DNA of 64,000 nt, taken from the NCBI GenBank assembly GCA_026996295.1, contig JALWLL010000014.1, positions 1 to 64,000 of the forward strand, written 5' to 3'. The notes below the pieces were generated by a model. That model did not search any database. It was not told the DNA's origin and saw only the letters and a program-made list of their open reading frames with translations. Positions within the stretch are counted from its first letter, which is position 1, and each line of letters opens with the position of its first letter. Origin of the DNA: Sulfurimonas sp. (GTDB lineage Bacteria > Campylobacterota > Campylobacteria > Campylobacterales > Sulfurimonadaceae). The translations under genes and the position numbers were made by a program. Shown here piece after piece: positions 32,920 to 40,916 of the stretch.

Positions 32920-34218
32920 CTACAGTGTACAAATAGCGCTATAGGCAACCTCCATCATAATGTCTATCTCTTCATGCGTGATCACATACGGAGGCATAAA
33001 ATATATGATATGCCCAAGTGGTCTCAAAAGAACACCGTGATCTAAACCATAACGGTAAACTTTTAAACCTACTCTTTCTTTTGCATCATACCCCTGAAGC
33101 TCTACAACACACACCATACCTGTTTGCCTTATGGACGCTACATTTTTAAGTGTTTTAAATTTTTGAAGTTTTTCACCCATATATTTTGCCGTATGTTTGT
33201 TTTTTTCTATAATATTTTCATTTTCAAAAATATCCAAAGTTGCATTTGCCGCACTACATGCCAAAGCATTTCCTGTATAGGAGTGAGAGTGTAAAAATGC
33301 TTTATGCTCACTATAATCACAATAAAACTTCTGATATATCTCATTCCTTGTCAAAACAACTGAAAGGGGTAAATATCCTCCGGTTAAACCTTTTGAAAGC
33401 ACTAAAAAATCAGGCGTTATATTTGCGTGTTCACAAGCAAAAAGTTTGCCTGTTCTTCCAAAGCCAACCATCACTTCATCTGCAATAAGGTGAACATTGT
33501 ATTTAGTGCAAATTTCACGGACAAGTACCAAATAACGGGGATGATACATATGCATATACCCTGCCCCCTGTATAAGAGGTTCAAGTATAAGGGCACTTAT
33601 CTTATCTGCTTTCTCAGCACAAAGCTTCTCAAATGCATCAGCCGCCGCTTCTGCACTCTCTAGCGTCATATCTTCTGGTACAGGAGTTTGTATAGTGCTA
33701 AGTAAAAGTGGCTCATAAGTATCTTTATACAGTTCTACATCACCGACACTAAGCGCGCCTATGGTTTCTCCATGATAGGAGTTTGTAAGTGAAACGAAAA
33801 TATTTTTCTCTTTGTTAGCGTCATTTTTATGTGCATGATAACTCATTTTCAAAGCGACCTCTACCGCGCTTGAACCATTATCGGAATAAAAACACTTCTC
33901 TAAACCCTCTGGAGTCAGTGCTACGAGTCTTTCTGAGAGTCTAACAACCTGCTCATGAGTAAAACCTGCAAGTATCACATGTTCAAGTGTATCTAGCTGC
34001 TCTTTGATCTTAGTGTTGATATATTCATTTGTATGCCCGAACATATTAACCCACCAGCTACTGATAGCATCAATATAGCGATTTTTTTCAAAATCTTCCA
34101 AATAAACTCCATGCGCTTTCTTTATCGGGATAAGTGGCAAGGTTTCATGATCTTTCATCTGTGTGCATGGATGCCACAACACATCAAGGTCTCTGTTTTT
34201 TAACTCTACATTTTTCAT
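32920..34218 (-). CDS. bioA: Adenosylmethionine-8-amino-7-oxononanoate aminotransferase
   Basis: LWHPCTQMKDHETLPLIPI, SSWWVNMFGH, class III aminotransferase motifs. Confidence 0.95.
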   Translation of the reverse strand: MKNVELKNRDLDVLWHPCTQMKDHETLPLIPIKKAHGVYLEDFEKNRYIDAISSWWVNMFGHTNEYINTKIKEQLDTLEHVILAGFTHEQVVRLSERLVALTPEGLEKCFYSDNGSSAVEVALKMSYHAHKNDANKEKNIFVSLTNSYHGETIGALSVGDVELYKDTYEPLLLSTIQTPVPEDMTLESAEAAADAFEKLCAEKADKISALILEPLIQGAGYMHMYHPRYLVLVREICTKYNVHLIADEVMVGFGRTGKLFACEHANITPDFLVLSKGLTGGYLPLSVVLTRNEIYQKFYCDYSEHKAFLHSHSYTGNALACSAANATLDIFENENIIEKNKHTAKYMGEKLQKFKTLKNVASIRQTGMVCVVELQGYDAKERVGLKVYRYGLDHGVLLRPLGHIIYFMPPYVITHEEIDIMMEVAYSAICTL

Positions 34219-34351
34219 AAAATATGCCTTAAATAATCTCTTTATAGAATCATATCGACAAAGTGTAAAAAAAGGAGTTAATCTTTATCAAGTTTAAAGG
34301 GGAATTTACATAGAATTACCCATAAATATCACACTTAAGGTTTTTACTTAC

Positions 34352-35821
34352 ATGATTACTTGGATGCAGAGACATAAAAAATGGCTCATAATTACAATTT
34401 GGATCTCTACAATCGCTTTTGTCGGCGCCGGTTTTGTTGGCTGGGGTCAGTACAGCTATGGGGATAAAGCAGGTGCAGTCGCAAAAGTCGGCAATGTCGA
34501 GATCACTATGGGAGAGCTTCAAAAATCATATTCCCGACTTTATAACCAGTACAATCAAATGTTTCAAGGTGACTTTGATGAAGAAAAAGCAAAAAGCTTT
34601 GGTCTTCAAGCTCAAGCACTGAAACAACTTACAGAGCAAGCGCTTATTTTAAATCTTGCAGAGTCTTATGACCTTAGTGTAACGGACAAAGAGCTGCTTG
34701 AAGCGATAAAATCTCAAGAGTATTTCTTTAACAAGGAGGGTGTCTTTGACAAAGATATATACAAGCAGGTGCTTAGCAGAAACAATATGACGATTAAAGA
34801 GTATGAAGAGGATCTTAGAAAAGAGCTTCTCATTCAAAAAACCTTTAACCTTCTTCCAAAAGAGGCAAACAAAAACGAGTACAAGATTTTAAACACGGTT
34901 ATGAGTATCGCTGATAAAATCAACTATAAGGTTCTCACAGATGAGCAGATAAGTGTTGACACTTCAGATAAATTTTTAAAACCTTTTTGGCAGAGCAAGC
35001 AACAAGATTTTATGACAGAAGTACTGTATGAAATCAAATACATTCAACAAAACCCTGTTTCCAAAACATATGATGATACAAAAATAAGTGAGTATTACAC
35101 AAATAACAAGACTCATTTTAAAGATGCCGAGGGAAAAATCCTGCCTTTGGATAAAGCAAAACCGGATGTGATCAAAGAGCTCGACGCAAAAGCAACAAAA
35201 GACGCAGCTCTGAGAACTTATATAGCCTACAAAAAAGGTAAGCTCTCAACTGATGCAAATATACAAAGTGCTACTATCTCCACTTCTAACAATCCCTTTA
35301 ACGAAGAAACTTTACAAAAAGTCTCTAAGCTCTCATTGGTTGCCCCTTTTATGAAGCCTGTACAGGTTGATGGCAACTACTATATCATCGAGCTTCTAAA
35401 AGTGATACCTTCTGAACCAAAGTCATACGCTCAGGCAAAAGCACTCGTACTCCCTTTGTATGTTGCACAAAAAAAGAGAGAAAAACTTCTTGAACTTGCA
35501 CAAAATTCCCTTGCTACATTTACAGGAAAGACAACAGACTTTATAACTAATACAGATGCTGTTAAACTTACAGACATGAGCATTGAAAATGCCAACAATT
35601 TTCTTGTTCAACTTTTCATGCAAGATAAAAAAAGAGGCTTTATTCCGGTGAATGATTCAACAATAGTTCTATATAACATACTGGAACAAAAATTGCTAAA
35701 TAAAGACGAGATCAAGCAAGATGATACAATTGCCAAAATCAAAAGTACTATGTTCTATGAGGGTCTGATTAAAAACCTAAACAACAAGTACCAAACAGAG
35801 ATATTTATTCAAGGACTCTAA
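34352..35821 (+). CDS. Membrane-anchored peptidylprolyl isomerase / SurA-N-domain chaperone (PpiC/PpiD-like)
   Basis: N-terminal MITWMQRHKKWLIITIWISTIAFVGAGFVGWG anchor followed by a SurA_N-like region. Confidence 0.85.
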   Translation: MITWMQRHKKWLIITIWISTIAFVGAGFVGWGQYSYGDKAGAVAKVGNVEITMGELQKSYSRLYNQYNQMFQGDFDEEKAKSFGLQAQALKQLTEQALILNLAESYDLSVTDKELLEAIKSQEYFFNKEGVFDKDIYKQVLSRNNMTIKEYEEDLRKELLIQKTFNLLPKEANKNEYKILNTVMSIADKINYKVLTDEQISVDTSDKFLKPFWQSKQQDFMTEVLYEIKYIQQNPVSKTYDDTKISEYYTNNKTHFKDAEGKILPLDKAKPDVIKELDAKATKDAALRTYIAYKKGKLSTDANIQSATISTSNNPFNEETLQKVSKLSLVAPFMKPVQVDGNYYIIELLKVIPSEPKSYAQAKALVLPLYVAQKKREKLLELAQNSLATFTGKTTDFITNTDAVKLTDMSIENANNFLVQLFMQDKKRGFIPVNDSTIVLYNILEQKLLNKDEIKQDDTIAKIKSTMFYEGLIKNLNNKYQTEIFIQGL

Positions 35822-35822
35822 A

Positions 35823-37181
35823 TTGAGTAGAACCGTTTTAGCCATAGATATTGGCTCTACTAAAATTTGTGCTATCACAGCTCAGATTAATGATGATGAT
35901 TCAGTTCTCATAACCGGTGCCGGAACAACCAGGGCGCAAGGTTTAAAAAAGGGAAGTATCACAAATATTGAGCTTGCTTCCAAATCTATAAAAGCAGCTG
36001 TAGCAGATGCAAAACGGGTCTCGGGAAGTGATGTAAAAAGTGCCGTTGTTACGATATCCGGAGCCTATACAAAAAGCTTAAACTCCAACGGTATTGTCAA
36101 TATTCCAAACAAAGAGATCAGTATTAAAGAGATTGAACGTGTTATGCACACCTCTTTGTATAATGCCAACATTCCAAATGAGTACGAAGTGCTGCATGCA
36201 CTTCCTTTTAATTTTAGAGTTGATGATCAGGACTTTATAGAAGATCCTCTTGGGATGAATGCTTCAAGACTTGAAGTGGAAACACATATCATAACAACTC
36301 AAAAATCCAATCTCAACAACCTCAAAAAAGCGGTTCGCGGTGCCGGAGTAGAGGTTGAGAACATAGTTCTTAGCGGTTATGCATCCTCTATAGCTACGCT
36401 CAATGAAGATGAGAAAGAACTTGGTGTCGCTCTTATTGATATGGGTGGCAATACAAGCAATATCATTATACACTCCGGCAATGCTATCAGATTCAATGAC
36501 TTTTTGGGGGTCGGTTCCAACCATGTAACAAGCGATCTTTCTATGGCGCTACATACACCACTGAGTGTCGCTGATAATGTAAAACTAAACTATGGATCCC
36601 TTTTAGTACCTAGTAATGATCTTATTGAACTTCCGATCATAGGCGATGAAAACACAACTCATGAAGTCTCTTTGGAAGTTGTTCATAATGTCATCTTTGC
36701 CAGGGTTGAAGAAACTTTAATGATTCTTGCTCAGTTTATTCAGGAGAGTGGACTTAAAGATCAGCTTGGTGCCGGTGTGGTCTTAACCGGTGGATTCTCA
36801 AAAATGGAAGGGATCAGAGATCTCGCCATCGCCACATTGGGCTCAGTGCCGGTAAGACTTGCCCGCCCTATGGAGATGAATGGTTTATTTGAAAATCTTC
36901 ATGAACCGGAATACTCCGGAGCAATCGGGCTTGTGATGTATAGTGCAAATGGTTACACAAAGTATGAAATAGATGTAAATAAAAGAGTAAGACACGCAAA
37001 TGAATCACCTATTGAACAAATTAGTGTAAACTTTAGTGAAGAGGTCGAGATTCCTGTAGCCCCGCAGTTAGAGGAAGAAACTAAAGATACTATGGTAACG
37101 CTGCCAACAAAAAAAGAGAAAAAAAATGATGAAGCCGGAACTTTTAGTAAGTTTTGGAACTGGGCTACCCAGTTATTTTAA
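35823..37181 (+). CDS. ftsA: Cell division protein FtsA
   Basis: VLAIDIGSTKICAITAQ, SHF2/actin-like motifs, C-terminal amphipathic FSKFWNWATQLF. Confidence 0.96.
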   Translation: MSRTVLAIDIGSTKICAITAQINDDDSVLITGAGTTRAQGLKKGSITNIELASKSIKAAVADAKRVSGSDVKSAVVTISGAYTKSLNSNGIVNIPNKEISIKEIERVMHTSLYNANIPNEYEVLHALPFNFRVDDQDFIEDPLGMNASRLEVETHIITTQKSNLNNLKKAVRGAGVEVENIVLSGYASSIATLNEDEKELGVALIDMGGNTSNIIIHSGNAIRFNDFLGVGSNHVTSDLSMALHTPLSVADNVKLNYGSLLVPSNDLIELPIIGDENTTHEVSLEVVHNVIFARVEETLMILAQFIQESGLKDQLGAGVVLTGGFSKMEGIRDLAIATLGSVPVRLARPMEMNGLFENLHEPEYSGAIGLVMYSANGYTKYEIDVNKRVRHANESPIEQISVNFSEEVEIPVAPQLEEETKDTMVTLPTKKEKKNDEAGTFSKFWNWATQLF

Positions 37182-37193
37182 AGGAGTGAGATA

Positions 37194-38315
37194 ATGGAAC
37201 CATTTTCAGTTGAAGAAGCACAAAACATAAACGGAGCAAGAATCATCGCAGTTGGCGTTGGCGGCGGCGGCGGTAATATGATTGGTCATATGTTAAAAGA
37301 AGCTGTTACAGGTATAGAGATGATCATCATCAATACCGATGCACAAGTACTTTCAGAAGCAAGTGCAGCTACAAAGATCCAGATTGGTACAAAGCTGACA
37401 AAGGGTCTTGGTGCAGGGATGAAACCTTTTATAGGTAAAGATTCTGCGTTAGAGAACTATGATGAGATCAGAGCCGCTCTGGAGGGTGCAGATATAGTCT
37501 TTATCTCTGCAGGTCTTGGTGGGGGAACAGGAACAGGGGCAGCACCTGTTGTTGCTCAAATAGCAAAAGAAGTTGGTGCTTTAACCATCTCTATAGTAAC
37601 AAAACCTTTTATGTTTGAGGGTCGTAAACGTCTTAAACTTGCAGAAGCAGGTCTCGAAGAGCTTAAAAAAGAGAGTGATTCTATTGTTGTTATTCCAAAT
37701 GATAAGCTTCTCTCTATCATTGACAGAAAGTTGGGTCTCAAAGAGAGCTTCAAAATTGTTGACGGTGTTTTAGCACAAGCGGTAAGCGGAACTTCAGGAG
37801 TCATCCTCTCAAGTGGTGAAAATGATATTAACCTTGACTTTGCTGACTTACAAACTGTCATGAGTCATAAAGGTATGGCTCTTATGGGTGTGGGTGAACA
37901 CGAGGGTGAGAATGCTGCCTATGAAGCTATTAAGGCAGCTATTGAGTCTCCACTTCTTGATAATATGTCAATCAATGGAGCAATGGGCGTTTTAGTTCAC
38001 TTTAAAATGCATCCTGATTTTCCTCTCATGGAGATCTCTGATGCTATGAATGTTGTCCATGAAAGTGCTCATGAAGATGCAGAGGTGATCTTTGGTACAT
38101 CTACCGATGCTGATATGCCGGAGAACTATATTAAAATCACCATTGTTGCTACAGGTTTTGAAAAAGATCTTAATGGTGCTGAGAATAATGAAGATTTTGT
38201 AAGTGAAGCACCGGCTGCACCTAAAGCAAAAATACGCCCTAAACTTGTTGTAGGCGGTGACTTTGATAGTGATTATCTTGATATCCCAGCATATATGAGA
38301 CAGCAACAAGACTAA
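37194..38315 (+). CDS. ftsZ: Cell division protein FtsZ
   Basis: Tubulin motif GGGTGTGAAPVVA. Confidence 0.98.
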   Translation: MEPFSVEEAQNINGARIIAVGVGGGGGNMIGHMLKEAVTGIEMIIINTDAQVLSEASAATKIQIGTKLTKGLGAGMKPFIGKDSALENYDEIRAALEGADIVFISAGLGGGTGTGAAPVVAQIAKEVGALTISIVTKPFMFEGRKRLKLAEAGLEELKKESDSIVVIPNDKLLSIIDRKLGLKESFKIVDGVLAQAVSGTSGVILSSGENDINLDFADLQTVMSHKGMALMGVGEHEGENAAYEAIKAAIESPLLDNMSINGAMGVLVHFKMHPDFPLMEISDAMNVVHESAHEDAEVIFGTSTDADMPENYIKITIVATGFEKDLNGAENNEDFVSEAPAAPKAKIRPKLVVGGDFDSDYLDIPAYMRQQQD

Positions 38316-38324
38316 GCAAGAATT

Positions 38325-38615
38325 TTGCACTCCTTTGAACAACTCATGAAGTCCAAAACACTCCTTGGACTTCGAGAAAAATCTACTCTTAAAGAGATAA
38401 AACAAAAATACAAAATGCTCATGAAAAAATGGCACCCCGATAAACATCCCGATGAAGTAGAAAAAGCTACCAAAATGAGTGCCAAGATCAACGAAGCTTA
38501 TAATATTATTTTAGATTACTGCAACAATTATGAATATGCCTTTGATGAAGAAAGCATAAAAAAAACTTCGTTTACTCCTCAAGAGTGGTGGAGAGATAAA
38601 TTTGGAAATCGCTAA
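38325..38615 (+). CDS. J-domain protein
   Basis: LGLREKSTLKEIKQKYKMLMKKWHPDKHPDE; HPD motif intact. Confidence 0.85.
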   Translation: MHSFEQLMKSKTLLGLREKSTLKEIKQKYKMLMKKWHPDKHPDEVEKATKMSAKINEAYNIILDYCNNYEYAFDEESIKKTSFTPQEWWRDKFGNR

Positions 38616-38627
38616 AGCTTTAAAATA

Positions 38628-38641
38628 TTGATAAGTATCAA
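38628..38641 (+). promoter_or_regulatory. FNR/NnrR-type box upstream of the regulator operon
   Basis: TTGAT-AAGT-ATCAA perfect inverted repeat; 22 nt later TACAAT at 38664-38669. Confidence 0.8.
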
Positions 38642-38694
38642 ATACTTACATTATTTTTTCATGTACAATTATTCAAAAAATAAACAGGATATAC

Positions 38695-39135
38695 ATGAAC
38701 TTAAAACATATCTTCTTCTTTGTAATGTTCACTCAGTTACTCATTGCAAATGATCCTATGAAACAAACTGGAGAATTTCCATTAAAAGAGATGCAAACAC
38801 AAAACCAAAAAATTGTAAAACTTGTTGTCGATGAACTCTCAAAAGATCTGCCCAAGGTCATAGATGCATACACAACATTCGTAGATATTCAAGCCAACGG
38901 TTCCACATTGGTTTATACATTTGAAATCAATACAGGCTCAAAAAGTGATGAAAGCGTACAAAAAGAGGATAAACAAAGGATGCAAGAAGCTGTTACACGA
39001 GGTGTTTGCAGATCTTCTAAAAGATTTTTAGACGCACAGATCAATATCTCCTATGTTTATATTAGTAAAAAGAGCAAAGCCAAACTCTTTGAATTTAACA
39101 TCACACAGCAAAAGTGTTTAGAGATAAAGAACTAG
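38695..39135 (+). CDS. Exported protein of unknown function
   Basis: Signal peptide MNLKHIFFFVMFTQLLIA; first gene behind the FNR-type box. Confidence 0.65.
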   Translation: MNLKHIFFFVMFTQLLIANDPMKQTGEFPLKEMQTQNQKIVKLVVDELSKDLPKVIDAYTTFVDIQANGSTLVYTFEINTGSKSDESVQKEDKQRMQEAVTRGVCRSSKRFLDAQINISYVYISKKSKAKLFEFNITQQKCLEIKN

Positions 39136-39142
39136 GTCTGTT

Positions 39143-39817
39143 TTGTCTATTCGAACTATTATCTCATCTTTGGATTTTTTCAAATCTCTCAATGATGAGC
39201 ATATAGAGATACTTGCAAAGATGGCAAATGTCACTGCCTACAAGCAAAATTATGTACTTCACTATGAACAACAACAGAGTAAAGCACTTCTCTTCTTAGT
39301 CAAAGGTTTGGCAAAAGCCTATAAAATAGATAAACATGATAATGAAATCTTTTTATATAATATCTATGAAAACTCCCTTTTATCAGAGATCTCAAGCATG
39401 CAAGATGAGTATTTACACTCATTTTCAAATATACAACTGATAGAGGATTCAAAAATCCTAAGCATTAATTATAGTGCCTTTAAAAAAGAGTTTTTAAGCA
39501 AACATCTATTGTGTAGTGAGTTTGCAAATGAGATCATAAATAGATCAATACAACTTCAATCGTTGGTAAATAGAGAGTTTATATTTGATTCTGTATCTAA
39601 AGTTGCTATGATGATCGATGAAGACATTGCTATGTTTAACAAGTTAAAGCGCCACGATATTTCACTCATTTTACATATTCAGCCTGCAACTCTTTCTCGA
39701 GTACTTAATCGACTCAAACGCAATAAAATAATTGACATAATTCATGGTAAAATTACGATTATTGACCATAGAGCACTTCGATCAGTTTATAAGGATGAAC
39801 ACGATGACTCATATTAA
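39143..39817 (+). CDS. Crp/Fnr-family transcriptional regulator
   Basis: cNMP-like N-terminal domain and C-terminal HTH (HIQPATLSRVLNRLKRNKIIDI). Single Cys, so no FNR-type Fe-S ligand set. TTG start at 39143. Confidence 0.85.
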   Translation: MSIRTIISSLDFFKSLNDEHIEILAKMANVTAYKQNYVLHYEQQQSKALLFLVKGLAKAYKIDKHDNEIFLYNIYENSLLSEISSMQDEYLHSFSNIQLIEDSKILSINYSAFKKEFLSKHLLCSEFANEIINRSIQLQSLVNREFIFDSVSKVAMMIDEDIAMFNKLKRHDISLILHIQPATLSRVLNRLKRNKIIDIIHGKITIIDHRALRSVYKDEHDDSY

Positions 39818-40772
39818 AATAGCCGGTATATTTATTTTTACCATCTCCCTTATACTTGTTGTTTTATCGAGTCATATCTCACATGAAACAAAAATATATA
39901 ACGAACTTATAGAAAGCATGAACCAAAAAAAAGCTTTTACACAGGATATCTCTAAAAATATTTTTTATCTCTATAGGAATAAAAACACTTCCAAAGTGTA
40001 TCTGGAACACTCTATTAAAAAATTTTTACAAGATATTCAAAAAAGTTCTAATCCTGAAAGTGAAACAATTTTAGACTATATACATGCAAACAACAAAAAC
40101 ATTACCAAACTCTGGAACAAATTTTATAAAGATGTACAAGAGTTTCGAGATGCTTCAGATGTAACTTCAAGCTATTCAAATATCCTTTTGGAAAAAACTG
40201 TTGCAGATATCTACAACACAAACCTTATGCTTATCATAGAGTTTGATAAGTTAACTAAAAAGTTAAAACAGGATTATTCTAACGCTTTAGAAATGTATAA
40301 GTTTCTACAATATGTTCTCTTTATTATCCTACTTTTGTTACTGATATACCTTTTTACCCAAGTGAAAACAATCATCGCTTTTGTGCATAAATTTTTAATT
40401 ATCTCAAAGAATATTATTACAAACTCAAGTATTAAAGAGCTCACACCCATTGAGCTAAAAAACAATGATTCTGAGATTACACAGGCTGTTGAAAACTTTA
40501 ACTATATTGTTAATAAAATAGATAACTCAATCGAATTTGCCCATAATTCTATTGAACACTCCTATAAATCACTTGAAATTGTTGAACAAAACATTGAGGA
40601 GCTTCTAGAGTTGCTAAATACCATGGAAGAAAATGATGCACTAGACAATGACCTTACAAAAAAAGAGGATGCTATTATACAATCTCTTGAGGAACTTACC
40701 AGCTCTGCACAACACCTCAAAGATTTAAAGAGTGATCTTCAAAAACTTATATCCTACAAAAATAACTTATAA
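39804..40772 (+). CDS. Two-TM sensor-like protein (periplasmic helical bundle plus HAMP/coiled coil) without output domain
   Basis: MTHIKIAGIFIFTISLILVVLSS..., second TM YVLFIILLLLLIYLF, then helical coil; no kinase, GGDEF or MCP signalling motif seen. Confidence 0.7.
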   Translation: MTHIKIAGIFIFTISLILVVLSSHISHETKIYNELIESMNQKKAFTQDISKNIFYLYRNKNTSKVYLEHSIKKFLQDIQKSSNPESETILDYIHANNKNITKLWNKFYKDVQEFRDASDVTSSYSNILLEKTVADIYNTNLMLIIEFDKLTKKLKQDYSNALEMYKFLQYVLFIILLLLLIYLFTQVKTIIAFVHKFLIISKNIITNSSIKELTPIELKNNDSEITQAVENFNYIVNKIDNSIEFAHNSIEHSYKSLEIVEQNIEELLELLNTMEENDALDNDLTKKEDAIIQSLEELTSSAQHLKDLKSDLQKLISYKNNL

Positions 40773-40801
40773 ACCTTAAATAAAAAAATTAATTTTTCCA
40801 T

Positions 40802-40815
40802 TTGACCTTAGTCAA
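40802..40815 (+). promoter_or_regulatory. FNR/NnrR-type box upstream of nosZ
   Basis: TTGAC-CTTA-GTCAA perfect inverted repeat; 22 nt later TAAGAT at 40838-40843. Confidence 0.8.
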
Positions 40816-40916
40816 ACTATTGCACTTATAAATAGACTAAGATTACATATCATTTGAGTATTGTCATGCGCGTTAGTGCCTTGTAAGATACTTGAAAGAA
40901 GACTAAGGAGAAAAAG

